Shown: positions 24,713 to 36,536 of the stretch, piece by piece
Layout: each line of letters starts with the position of its first letter
Numbering within the stretch: the first letter of the stretch is position 1
Origin: Elephas maximus indicus
Taxonomy: Eukaryota; Chordata; Mammalia; Proboscidea; Elephantidae
NCBI RefSeq assembly: GCF_024166365.1
Contig: NC_064834.1
Location: 51,688,001-51,752,000, forward strand
Reading direction: 5' to 3'
DNA: 64,000 nucleotides
Notes under the pieces: model-generated
The model's input: the letters and a program-made list of their open reading frames with translations, nothing else
Told to the model about the DNA's origin: nothing
Databases searched by the model: none
Program-made: the position numbers and the translations under genes

Positions 24713-26340
24713 CTATAAGATATTGTAATGATTTATATTATATTTGCTCACTGAGTCTTATCTTGTTTTGTTTTCTTTCAGTATATGTAGGTGGGCTACT
24801 AGATTGTGCTGTCTTGATTGTTGTAGCCCTTGAATCACTTATGTCCTATTACCAGCTGGTTTGGGCTGTTACCAGGTATATAAGCCTAAGAGTCCACTCA
24901 CTATTCTTTAGTAGCATCTGATTTTGGGTCACCAATTGTGTGGTGTAGACTGTCACCTATTCACTTAGAGGAGTAGTGGTGATAGTTGTGTGCACCAGAT
25001 TCTAGTAGCAGCAGGGGGTCACATTCCGGGCGGGGGGGGGCAGGATGCTGACAGGCTTCCCCCAAGTGCCAGTGAGGTAGGTGTGTCTTTATTCCTAAAG
25101 CACTTTGGTGGGTGGGCTCTGCAGCTGTACCTTAGGCACCCAATGCATGTACCTCTACAGACTGGTAGTTGTCACTATCCTCAGACCCCTATGGCAGGAG
25201 GCTAGGTGTTTTGGGTGTAGCTTCAGCCCTCAGTTCCCTGTTGTGGGTCACTGAGGGCTCTGTTTAATAGGTAGAGATATCAGACCTGGGAAACTTGTCT
25301 GTGCAGTAATCGGATAAAACAATTACCGTCAGATCACTATCGGAATTGCCTTTGCATTATAATAGCCACCTTGTTCCCTGAAGGGATGAAAGCCCAAAAC
25401 CGTGGATCTCATACACTTGGCTGGAGCTGGTTCTGTATTTTTATTCCAATTTTGGGAAGTCAGGGAAGGATTTTTGGTCCCTGGGTTTTTTGTAGCTGCT
25501 TCTCTCAGGCCAGGAGAATGGGTTAGGAAAAGACAAAAACAAACAAACAAACAAACAAAAAAAACCCCGCAGAGCACTTCACTCTCTGGCCCAGGAAATT
25601 CCAATGTTAAAGAAGCCACCTGGGAAGATGAGGGGAGGGATCAGATAGCTAGGAGAGAGTATATTATTATAGCACCCAGGAATATAGACAAAGTTACTTA
25701 TCTTGCTTGGTGATGACTGTTTTATCTGAGATTCCCGAGGGATGTGTAGCCTGTGTGCATTGGCTGGGTTGAGATTGCCCCCGAGGGTCAGGCCCGCGTC
25801 CTGTGCTTGTGCTGTCTCAGAAGCCGTGGTCAGTTCCTCTGCTCCCAGTCCAAAGTCCAGCGCCAAGGTTCCCCGGCTGGGATGCCGCACTCCAGGCTCC
25901 AATACCAGTCGCTGCCTCCTGGTGACTTCCCCTCCTGTCAGCTGTGTTACTGCGCTGCCTGCGTGCACTGTCTGGGCTTCCCCCGAGGTCACTTCTGGGG
26001 GCTAGCGCTGTGTCCCGTGTTTGCACCGTCTCAGGAAGCCGTGCTCAGCTCCCCTGTGCCCAGTCCAAAGCCTGGCGCCAAGGTTTTCTGACTGGGACAC
26101 TGGCTCCAGGCTCCAAAAACAGTCGCTGCTTCCCTGTGGTTGCTCGTTCTCTCATTAGCCACGTCAGTGTGCAGCCTGCTTGCGCTGGCTGAGTCTCTGT
26201 CACTCAGGTCAACTCTTTAGATCTGTGTTGGATGGTCAGGGTTTGTAGATTGTCATGTATGTGATCGATTCACTTGTTTTTCCGAGTCTTTGCTGCAAGA
26301 GGGATCCGAGGCAGCTTCTCCCTAGTCAGCCATCATGGCC
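24713..26340 (-). promoter_or_regulatory. L1-B 5'UTR with tandem monomers
   Basis: 1.6-kb 5'UTR. Within 25745-26215 a unit of about 208-215 bp recurs. AGTCCAAAG(T/C)C(C/T) followed by GCGCCAAGGTT occurs near 25847 and again near 26061, and GCCTG..TGC..TGGCTG..GAGGTCA occurs near 25750, 25957 and 26172. The block is GC- and CpG-rich compared with its surroundings, as expected of an internal L1 promoter. Confidence 0.65.
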
Positions 26341-27689
26341 TAGAAAAATATTCTTGAACATTGCTTTCTTCAGAACACAGCCCTATAAAATCTTTTTGGA
26401 ATTTCCTTTACCTTTTGAGACAAGCCCAATTGGTATTGTTGGATTTTTTTTTTAAATAATATTTTATTGTGTTTTTGGTGAGGGGCAATGCTGGATTTTC
26501 AATGTTCTCTGTGAACATTGCTCTCAATGCTTCTCCTCTTCAGGGAAACTCCCCTTAGACCCCCACACATTGTCTGCTGTGGTCACTTCTCACTTTCCGA
26601 GAAAAGTTTTGTAAAAACTATAAAGTGCCGTAAAAGTGGCATGGAGGCTACATCTGACCTCCTCCAACTTAGAAGGGGGAAGGAGAATCACTCCTGGCTC
26701 TTCTTCCTTGGTGGTGGTGAGATCCTCTCTCTCCTGCCTCTGGGATGGCTCATTGTAAGCATAGCAGGATGGCAAAACTGCTTCATTAGGGTTCCTTAGA
26801 CCTACCCCCACACAGGTACCATGAAGTTTACTTGCATTATTAGCAAGCTATCCAATCCCCTTGGTGGGCCACAACCTGTATAGTCTCGCCCAGTCACCTG
26901 TGTAGGAGTTACAAGTCCATGGTGTGAAAAGCCACACAAAAACAATCCATCACACCATAACAAAACAAGTGCTATGTATATGACATTTGTATTTATTATT
27001 TTCTTATTACCTTGTCTGGGATGGTTTGCCCTTTTGCCTATTCCTCAGGGACCTTAAATGCAACCTGTTTGAATCTAAATGCATCTCTTCCCCCATAGCC
27101 ACTCCTCCTCCTCTTCCTGTATCTTGGGAAATGGTACCACCTGTTGCCCAACTAAAAAATGTGGAAGTCTTGGCTCAAAAAATAATGAATATCACTTTAA
27201 GTACTGTGCTCCTTTAAAAAATCATCTGTGTGAGACTAAATGGTCAACTATTCCTTTACTAGGTCCCCATGCTCCTCAAGAATGTCCAAATTTCTTCACC
27301 TGGCAATTAGGTCCTCCCTGAGCTGATGTTTACTGCCTGTCCAACATCAAATCTCTTGTTCCTCCCCAACACTCACCCTTCATGCTAGCCATACCAAACA
27401 ACTTACAAGCTTTCAAAAGCCCCTGAGATTTTCAGCATCTTCTTTTCCTACCTGTCTCTTCCCCCCACTCAGAAGCTAATTGACTCCTGAGTTCAAACCT
27501 CATTCCTGTATACCTTCCCATCACCTACCCCTGGTCTGATTTCAGTGTCCTTGCCTTGTGCTTCCATAGAATTCTGTGAATCTCTCTCTACAAGCACATT
27601 ATGTTATCATTGCTGGTTTATTTGTTTGTCTTCCCTGATCAAAATGTCTTCCCTGATTAAAATATAAGATTCCAAAACAAAGATAAGAA
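26341..27689. other. Intergenic, mostly unassigned
   Basis: A short reverse L1-like tail (TTTAAATAATATTTTATTGTG) lies at about 26450-26480. The remainder, including 26900-27660, shows no gene or repeat I can name. Confidence 0.45.
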
Positions 27690-27867
27690 GGTAAGGAGGC
27701 AGGAAAACTAGGTTAATGGAAACAGACAACCAGAACAGAAATAATGAGAATGGTCATGAATTGTGAAGAATATAACCAATGTCACTGAGCAACGTGTATA
27801 GAAATTGTTGAAATGGAACTCAAATTGTTATGTAAACCTTCACTGAAAACACAATAAAATATTATTT
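27690..27867 (+). mobile_element. L1 3' tail
   Basis: ATAACCAATGTCACTGAGC, GTATAGAAATTGTTGAAATG, TTATGTAAACCTTCACTG and an AATAAAATATTATTTAAA tail. L1-A inserted into this A-rich tail. Confidence 0.65.
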
Positions 27868-27882
27868 AAAAAAATACATACA
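27868..27882. repeat. Target-site duplication of L1-A, left
   Basis: AAAAAAATACATACA, repeated at 41987-42001 after the L1-A poly(A). Confidence 0.85.
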
Positions 27883-29135
27883 GGCAGGGCCAAGGTGGTA
27901 GAATAGACAGGTGCTTCCGGCAAGCCCTCTTACAACAAAGACCTGAAAAAACAAGTGAAACGAGTATATTTATGACAAGCTAGGAGACCTGAACATTAAT
28001 GGCAAGCTTGGAAAATGAACTGAGGGGTGGGGGGAGGAAGAGATGGTTCAGAAGTAGAGAAGAGTTACCGGACCTGAATAGCTTTGAGCCCTCAGGAACC
28101 ATTCCCAGGAGCACCAGCAGTGGGCTGGTACTAGCATTCGGCTGCAGTTTCCTCAGGCAGAAGCAGCCAGCCACACAGCCTACTCATATCTTTGGAAGAA
28201 TGGTGCTCTCAGCCAAAGCTAAGTACTTGCATATATTTTACAGCGCCTCCAACCTCCTGCTCCCAAGCTGGCTTCAGCAGCAGATTTCCCTGGGCTTCAG
28301 ATAGACCCTGTTGAGTGCCTAGATCCATCCTTCTGGCCTTGGAGAAGGAATAAATTTGCAATTGAGGAAAAGATAGTTTGCCAGCTCAACTAACTGGGGG
28401 AGCTCAGGACGGAAGCGGCTTCTGTTCAGGCATAAATGGTCCATGGACTTTGAGTACTTCCCCCCCTGCATGGACATGTTTGGGCCTATTTCAGGAGAAT
28501 AGGCCCTTATTGGCAGACTACAACTGTCTTGGGTGTGTGGTGGAGAGGTTTGACATTGCTTTTTCTATTAAACAGGGTCTTCACCTATCCACATCAGGGG
28601 CCTAAGGACCGGTGGCTCCATTCAGGTCACCCAGCCACCCACGTCAGGGGTCCAAGGATAACTGGTACCTCCCAGTCCTTACAACCAAAAGCATTGGGTG
28701 CTCATGGTCCATCTGCAGAACCCACCCACCTATACACTCTTGGGAACAGGGACACGTTTTCCTCAGAGACACTTCGGGGACGATTCTCAGCCCCCTGCCT
28801 TGTTCAGAGTGTGACCCCCTCCTGCAACCAGATACCAGTACCTACACTAATCAACCCTGACCCTCTAAGACTGTAGGACAGAGCATGTACCATACACTTG
28901 ATGATCAGCTACCTGGACACCTAAGCTGAATTCATACAAGAAAAGTTAACGGACTTCTAGATTGATATACCTGGTAACAGCTCTAGCCATCTGTGGAAAG
29001 GATATCAGATCTCCAAAGGTGAAAATAATCAAGCTAGCTCACTCAAGCAACCCATTTGGCCATATCAAAACAAAACAAAGCAAGAAGTTACAACACAGTA
29101 AGCAAGTATAAAACAAACTACTACAAAACTTAGAG

Positions 29136-30154
29136 GTGGCTCAGAGACAACAGTCAATATCAAGTCACATAAAGAAACAGAGCACAATCACCTCAACAAG
29201 CTCTCAAAACAAAGAATCAAGGGATCTTCTAGATGAAAATGCCTTCCTGGAATTACCAGAGGCAGAATACAAAACATTAATACACAGAACCCTTCAAGAC
29301 ATCAGGAAGGAAATGAGGCAATATGCAGAACAAGCCAAGGAACACGCAGATGAAGCAGTTGAAGAAATTAAAAACATTATTCAGGAAAATAATGAAAAAT
29401 TTAATAAGCTGGAAAAATCCATAGACAGACAGCAATAGGAAATTCAGAAGATTAACAATAAAATTACAGAAGTAAACAACTCAATAGAAACTCAGAGGAG
29501 CAGAGCTGAGCAAGTGGAAGGTAGAATTTCTGAACTTGAACATAAAGCAATTGGCACCAATATAATTGAAGAAAAATCAGTTAAAAGAACTTTTAAAAAT
29601 GAAGAAAACTTAAGAATTATGTGGGACTCTATCAAGAGAAATAACCTACAAGTGATTGGAGCACCAAAACAGGGAGGGATAACAGAAAACACAGAGAGAA
29701 TTGTTGAAGATTTGTTGGCAGAAAACTTCCCTGATATTGTGAAAGATGAGAAGATATCTATTCAAGATGCTCATCGAACTCCACATAAGGTATATTTTAA
29801 AAGGAAGTCACCAAGACATATTATAATCAAACTTGCCAAAACTAAAGATAAAGACAGAATTTTAAGAGCGGCTAGGGATAAATGAACAGTCACCTACAAA
29901 GGAGAGTCAGTAAGAATAAGCTCAGACTGCTCGGCAGAAACCATGCAGGGAAGAAGGCAATGGGATGACTTATATAAAAAAATTGAAGGAAAAAAAATTG
30001 CCAGACAAGAATCATATATCCATCAAAACTGTCTCTCAAATATGAAGGTGAAATTAGGACATTTCCAGATAAACAGAAGTTTAGAGAATTCATAAAAACC
30101 AAACCAAAACTACAAGAAATACCAAAGGGAGCTCTTTGGTTAGAAAACCAATAA
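29136..30154 (+). pseudogene. L1-A ORF1, degenerate
   Basis: ORF1 with its initiator changed to GTG (GTGGCTCAGAGACAACAG). It has a TAG after ESIDRQQ-like residues at about 29436, frame shifts after it, and resumes through IMWDSIKRNNLQVIGAP and IQDAHRTPHKV. It has another stop at about 29882 and the usual ENQ end at 30152-30154. Coiled-coil Glu/Lys-rich N terminus as in the other copies. Confidence 0.88.
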
Positions 30155-30584
30155 TATCAGGTATCAACCCAAGACAAGAACACTGGGCAGAGCAATCAGA
30201 AGCCAACCCAGACAGGGAAATCACAAAAATAAATCAAGATAAAAAACACTCAAAACAGGGAAACAGTGATGTTATTATCCAAAAGAAGACAACATTAAAA
30301 CCATAAATAGGGACTAAGAAATGTAGTCATAGATCTTCCATATGGAGAGGAAGACAAGGCTATGCAAAGAAATAAAAGTTAGGCTTAAATTTAGAAATAA
30401 TAAGATACCCACAAAGGAGACAAACTATCCTACACATTAAAATAAAATACAAGAAAAAAATATGCAGCAGAAACAAAATCAACAACAATGAATACGAGGA
30501 AAGGACACTATATAATCTACTCAGCATGTAAAATTAAGTGGAAAAAAGAAACGGTCAACAACACACACAAAAAAAGACATCAAA

Positions 30585-30849
30585 ATGATAGCACTAAAGT
30601 CATGCCTATCCATAATTACCGTGAATGTAAATGGGTTAAATGCACCAATAAAGAGACAGAGACAGGCAGAATGGATTAAAAAACATGATCCATCTATATG
30701 CTGCTTACAAGAGACACACCTTAAACTTAGAGACACAAACAAACTAAAATTCAAAGGATGGAAAAAATACATCAAGCAAAGAACAATCAAAAAAGAGCAG
30801 GAGGACAACATTAATTTCTGACAAAATAGACTTGTAAGTTAAATCCATC
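30585..30849 (+). pseudogene. L1-A ORF2, 5' part (endonuclease start)
   Basis: ATG start with MIALKSCLSIITVNVNGLNA and PSICCLQETHL, the N-terminal L1 endonuclease motifs. It stops after EEDNINF-like residues by a frameshift at about 30800, then is cut by the U6-L1 insertion. The matching remainder begins after 37472. Confidence 0.88.
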
Positions 30850-30863
30850 AAAAAGGATAAGGA
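30850..30863. repeat. Target-site duplication of the U6-L1 chimera, left
   Basis: AAAAAGGATAAGGA, identical to 37459-37472. The preceding TC gives TC/AAAAA, close to the L1 endonuclease preference. Confidence 0.93.
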
Positions 30864-30883
30864 GTGCTCGCTTCAGCAGCACG

Positions 30884-30914
<31 letters not shown>

Positions 30915-30970
30915 CAGCTTGGCCCCTGCGCAAGGATGACACACAAATTCGTGAAGCATTCCATATTTTT
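30864..30970 (+). pseudogene. RNU6: U6 snRNA retrocopy (full length)
   Basis: Begins GTGCTCGCTTCAGCAGCAC and ends TTCCATATTTTT. It includes the invariant ACAGAGA box region (ATACAGAGAAGATCAGC) and the catalytic U6 stem CCTGCGCAAGGATGACAC. About six substitutions from the usual mammalian U6, three of them CpG-to-CpA type. The upstream sequence is L1 ORF2, so no U6 promoter (PSE/TATA) is present. It is a retrocopy, not a gene. Confidence 0.95.
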
Positions 30971-31179
30971 AGGAACCACAAAAAACCCAGGGACCAAAAA
31001 TCCATTCCAAATTGGACTAAAAACACAGAACCAGCTACAGCCAAGCATGTATGATCCAAATCTCGGACTTTCATCCTTACAGGGAACAAGGTGGCGGTTA
31101 TAATCCAAAGGCAGTTCTGATAGGGATCTGACTGCATTTTTTTTTTAGCAGAATTTCTGGAAAAACAAGTTTCCCAGTG

Positions 31180-32276
31180 ATACCTCGGAGACAGCAGTCG
31201 ATATCAAACCACATAAAGAAGCAGACCATGACAGCTTCTACAACCCCCCAAACAAAAGAATCAAAATCTTTCCCAAATGAAGATACAATCCTGGAATTAT
31301 CAGATACAGAATATAAAAAACTAATTTACAGAATGCTTCAAGACATCAGAAACGAAATAAGGCAAACTGCAGAAAAAGCCAAGGAACACACTGATAAAAC
31401 AGTTGAAGAACTCAAAAAGATTATTCAAGAACATAATGGAAAAATTAATAAGTTGCAAGAATCCATAGAGAGACAGCATGCAGAATCCAAAAGATTAACA
31501 ATAAAATTACAGAATTAGACAACACAATAGGAAGTCAGAGGAGCAGACTCGAGCAATTAGAATGCAGACTGGGAAATCTGGAGGACCAGGGAATTAACAC
31601 CAACATAGCTGAAAAAAAAAAAACAGATAAAAGAATTAAAAAAAATGAAGAAACCCTAAGAATCATGTGGGACTCTATCAAGAAGGATAACTTCCGTGTG
31701 ATTGGAGTCCCAGAACAGGGAGGGAGGACAGAAAACACAGAGAAAATAGTTGAAGATCTCCTGACAGAAAACTTCCCTGACATCATGAAAGACGAAAGGA
31801 TATCTATCCAAGATGCTCATTGAACCCCATTTAAGATTGATCCAAAAAGAAAAACACCAAGACATATTATCATCAAACTTGCCAAAAGCAAAGATAAAGA
31901 GAAAAATTTAAAAACAGCCAGGGAGAAAAGAAAGGTCACCTTCAAGGGAGAATCAATAAGAATAAGTTCAGACTACTCAGCAGAAACCATGCAGGCAAGA
32001 AGGCAATGGGATGACATATACAGAGCACTGAAGGAGAAAAACTGCCAGCCAAGGATCATATATCCAGCAAAACTCTCTCTGAAATATGAAGGTGAAATTA
32101 AGATATTTACAGATAAACACAAGTTTAGAGAATTTGCAAAAACCAAACCAAAGCTACAGGAAATACTAAAGAATATTGTTTGGTCAGAAAACCAATACTA
32201 TCAGATACCAGCACGAGGTCACAAAACAGAACATCCTGATATCAACTCAAATAGGGAAATCACAAACACAAATTAA
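31180..32276 (+). pseudogene. L1-C ORF1
   Basis: ORF1 whose initiator ATG is changed to ATA (ATACCTCGGAGACAGCAG). It carries the coiled-coil N terminus (INKLQESIERQHAES), then a frameshift around 31500, then DNFRVIGVPEQGG, a TGA in AH(stop)TPFKID at about 31821, and a C-terminal domain AETMQARRQWDDIY. The normal end ENQ-stop is lost (TAC for TAA), so the frame runs about 20 codons further to 32276. Confidence 0.88.
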
Positions 32277-32646
32277 GACTAATTAAAAAAAAATGCTCAT
32301 AACAGGGAATCACTGAAGTAAATATGTAAAAGATCACAATAATCAAAAAGAGGGACTAAATACAGGTGGCATAGAACTGCCATACGGAGAGTGATACAAG
32401 GCGATATAGAACATTACAAGTTAGGTTTTTACTTAGAAAAATAGGGGTAAATATTAAGGTAACCACAAAGAGGTATAACAACTCCATAACTCAAGATAAA
32501 AGCCAAGAAAAACGTAACAACTCAACAAACATAAAGTCAAACACTACGAAAATGAGGATCTCACAATTTACTAAGAAAAACGTCTCAGCACAAAAAAGTA
32601 TGTGGAAAAATGAAACTGTCAACAACACACATAAAAAGGCATCAAA

Positions 32647-35600
32647 ATGACAACACTAAACACTTATTTATCTATAATTACGCTGAATGTAAATGGACTA
32701 AATGCACCAATAAAGAGACAGAGAGTCTCGGACTGGATAAAGAAACACGATCCATCTATATGCTGCCTACAAGAGACACACCTTAGACTTAGAGACACAA
32801 ACAAACTAAAACTCAAAGGATGGAAAAAAATATATCAAGCAAACAACAAGCAAAAAAGAAGAGGAGTAGCAATATTAATTTCTGACAAAATAGACTTTAG
32901 ACTTAAATCCACCACAAAGGATAAAGAAGGACACTACATAATCATAAAAGGGACAATTGATCAGTAAGACATAACCATATTAAATATTTATGCACCCAAT
33001 GACAGGGCTGCAAGATACTTAAATCAAATTTTAACAGAACTGAAAAGTGAGATAGACACTGCCACAATTATAGTAGGAGACTTCAACACACCACTTTCGG
33101 AGAAGGACAGGACATCCAGTAAGAAGCTCAATAGAGACACGGAAGACCTAATTACAACAATCAACCAACTTGACCTCATTGACTTATACAGAACTCTCCA
33201 CCCAACTTCTGCAAAGTATACTTTTTTTTCTAGCGCACATGGCACATTCTCTAGAATAGACCACATATTAGGTCACAAAACAAACCTTTGCAGAATCCAA
33301 AACACTGAAATATTACAAAGCATCTTCTCAGACCACAAGGCAATAAAACTAGAAATCAATAACAGAAAAACTAGGGAAAAGAAATCAAATACTTGGAAAC
33401 TGAACAATACCCTGCTGAAAAAAGACTGGGTTATAAAAGACATCAAGGAGGGAATAAGGAAATTCATAGAATGCAACGAGAATGAAAATACTTCCTATCA
33501 AAACCTCTGGGACACAGCAAAAGCAGTGCTCAGAGGCCAATTTATATTGATAAATGCACACATACAAAAAGAAGAAAGAACCAAAATCAGAGAACTGTCC
33601 CTACAACTTGAACAAATAGAAAGTGAGCAACAAAAGAATCCATCAGGCACCAGAAGAAAACAAATAATAAAAATTAGAGCTGAACTAAATGAATTAGAGA
33701 ACAGAAAAACAATTGAAAGAATTAACAAAGCCAAAAGCTGGTTCTTTGAAAAAATTAACAAAATTGATAAACCATTGGCCAGACTGACTAAAGAAATACA
33801 GGAAAGGAAACAAATAACCTGAATAAGAAACGAGATGGGCCACATCACAACAGAACCAAATGAAATTAAAAGAATCATATCAGATTATTACGAAAAGTTG
33901 TACTCTAACAAATTTGCAAACCTAGAAGAAATGGATGAATTCCTGGAAAAACACTACCTACCTAAACTAACACAATCAGAAGTAGAACAACTAAATAGAC
34001 CCATAACAAAAAAAGAGATTGAAACGGTAATCAAAAAACTCCCAACAAAAAAAAGCCCTGGCCCGGAGGGCTTCACTGCAGAGTTCTACTAAACTTTCAG
34101 AGAAGAGTTAACACCACTACTACTAAAGGTATTTCAAAGCATAGAAAATGACGGAATACTACCCAACTCAATCTATGAAGCCACCATCTCCCTGATACCA
34201 AAACCAGATAAAGATAATATAAAAAAAGAAAATTACAGACCTATATCCCTCATGAACATAGATGCAAAAATCCTCAACAAAATTCTAGCCAATAGAATTC
34301 AACAACATATCAAAAAAATAATTCACCACAATCAAGTGGGATTTATACCAGGTATGCAAGGCTGGTTTAATATCAGAAAAACCATTAATGTAATCCACCA
34401 CATAAATAAAAGAAAAGACAAAAACCACATGATCTTATCAACTGATGCAGAAAAGGCATTTGACAAAGTCCAACACCCATTTATGATAAAAACTCTCACC
34501 AAAATAAGAATTGAAGGAAAATTCCTCAACATAATAAAGGGCATCTATACAAAGCCAACAGCCAACATCATTCTAAATGGAGAGAACCTGAAAGCATTTC
34601 CCTTGAGAACGGGAACCAGACAAGGATGCCCTTTATCACAGCTCTTATTCAACATCGTGCTTGAAGTCCTAGCCAGGACAATTAGGCTAGACAAAGAAAT
34701 AAAGGGCATCCAGATTGGCAAGGAGGAAGTAAAATTATCTCTATTTGCAGATGACATGATCTTATACACAGAAAACCCTAAGGAATCCTCCAGAAAACTA
34801 CTGAAACAATAGAAGAGTTTGGCAGAGTCTCAGGTTATAAGATAAACATACAAAAATTACTTGGATTCCTCTACATCAACAAAAAGAACATCGAAGAGGA
34901 CATCACCAAATCAATACCATTCGCAGTAGCCCCCAAGAAGATAAAATACTTAGGAATAAATCTTACCAAGGATGTAAAAGACCTATACAAAGAAAACTAC
35001 AAAGCTCTATTACAAGAAATTAAAAAGGACCTACTTAAGTGGAAAAACATACCTTGCTCATGGATAGGAAGACTTAACATAGTAAAAATGTCTCTTCTAC
35101 CAAAAGCCATCTATACATACAATGTACTTCCGATCCAAATTCTAATGTCATTTTTTAAGGTGATAGAGAAACAAATCACCAACTTCATATGGAAGGGAAA
35201 GAAGCCTCGGATAAGCAAAGCATTACTGAAAAAGAAGAAGAAAGTGGGAGGCCTCACGCTACCTGATTTCAGAACCTATTATACAGCCACAGTAGTGAAA
35301 ACAGCCTGGTATTGGTACAACAACAGGCACATAGACCAGTGGAACAGAATTGAGAACCCAGATATAAATCCAGCCACATATGAGCATCTGATATTTGACA
35401 AAGGCCCAGTGTCAGTTAATTGGGGAAAAGATAGTCTTTTTAACAAATGGTACTGGCATAATTGGATATCCATTTGCAAAAAAATGAAACAGGACCCATA
35501 CCTCACACCAAGCACAAACACTAACTCCAAGTGGATCAAAGACCTAAACATAAAGACTAAAACGATAAAGATCATGGAAGAAAAAATAGGGACAACCCTA

Positions 35601-36461
35601 GGAGCCCTAATACAAGGCATAAACAGAATACAAAACATTACCAAAAATGACGAAGAGAAACCAGATAACTGGGAGCTCCTAAAAATCAAACACCTATGCT
35701 CATCTAAAGACTTCACCAAAAGAGTAAAAAGACCACCTACAGACTGGGAAAGAATTTTCAGCTATGACATCTCCGACCAGCGCCTGATCTCTAAAATCTA
35801 CATGATTCTGTCAAAACTCAACCACAAAAAGACAAACAACCCAACCAAGAAGTGGGCAAAGGAAATGAACACACACTTCACTAAAGAAGATATTCAGGCA
35901 GCTAACAGACACATGAGAAAATGCTCTCGATCATTAGCCATTAGAGAAATGCAAATTAAAACTACGATGAGATTCCATCTCACTCCAACAAGGCTGGCAT
36001 TAATCCAAAAAACACAAAATAATAAATGTTGGAGAGGCTGTGGAGAGATTGGAACTCTTATACACTGCTGGTGGGAATGTCAAATGGTACAACCACTTTG
36101 GAAATCTATCTGGCGTTATCTTAAACAGTTAGAAATAGAACTACCATACAACCCAGAAATCCCACTCCTTGGAATATACCCTAGAGAAACAAGAGCCTTC
36201 ACACAAACAGATATATGCACACCCATGTTTATTGCAGCTCTGTTTACAATAGCAAAAAGCCGGAAGCAACCAAGGTGTCCATCAACGGATGAATGGTTAA
36301 ATAAATTGTGGTATATTCACACAATGGAATACTATGCATCAATAAAGAACAGTGACGAATCTGTGAAACATTTCATAACATGGAGGAAGCTGGAAGGCAT
36401 CATGCTGAGCGAAATCAGTCAGAGGCAAAAGGACAAATATTGTATAAGACCACTATTATAA
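32647..36461 (+). pseudogene. L1-C ORF2, four visible lesions
   Basis: ATG start MTTLNTYLSIITLNVNGLNA. The endonuclease has SICCLQETHL and later FNTPLSEKD, SRIDHIL and SDHKAI. The RT has [12 protein letters not shown]-type text and FADD at 34744-34755. One frame is open from 32647 to 34812 except for TAA at 32965 (from GAA), TGA at 33820 (from CGA, CpG) and TAA at 34090 (from CAA). A one-base deletion near 34808 (CTGAAACAATAG) shifts to the frame that is then open through 36461, including the Cys-rich C terminus with [18 protein letters not shown]. The least damaged ORF2 in the window. Confidence 0.93.
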
Positions 36462-36508
36462 GATCTTGAGAAATAGTATAAACTGAGAACACATACTTTT
36501 GTGGTTAC

Positions 36509-36536
36509 GAGGGAGGGAGGGAGGGAGGGAGGGAGA
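36509..36536 (+). repeat. (GGGA)n G-rich tract in the L1-C 3'UTR
   Basis: Seven or so tandem GGGA units after the ORF2 stop. Equivalent G-rich runs occur at the same place in L1-A (41046-41075), L1-E (63724-63762) and L1-B (reverse complement, about 19337-19370). Confidence 0.85.

Larger units (their letters stand above)
18424..26340 (-). mobile_element. L1-B: full-length L1, both ORFs broken
   Basis: Complete L1 of about 7.9 kb on the minus strand, 5' end GGCCATGATGGCTGACTAG at 26340. Order: 5'UTR with about 210-bp monomers (26340-24713), ORF1 (24712-23692), ORF2 (23231-19419), 3'UTR with a purine-rich tract (reverse complement of about 19337-19370), and an A-rich end preceded by AATAAA. 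I could not find a convincing target-site duplication. The left flank is an LTR and the right flank is unrelated. Confidence 0.92.

Noticed and set aside
25542-25565. (AAAC)n repeat as a possible L1 tail or regulatory array
   Set aside because: A simple repeat within the L1-B 5'UTR; it has no insertion features.
30864-30970. A functional U6 snRNA gene
   Set aside because: No PSE or TATA-like promoter precedes it; it begins at a target-site duplication inside L1 ORF2, runs directly into L1 sequence and has several substitutions.
33498-33878. Hydrophobic ORFs antisense to L1 ORF2 (also 22035-22346, 52991-53212 and similar)
   Set aside because: They recur wherever L1 ORF2 is present and reflect the A-rich sense strand (F/S/L-rich reverse frames), not membrane proteins.
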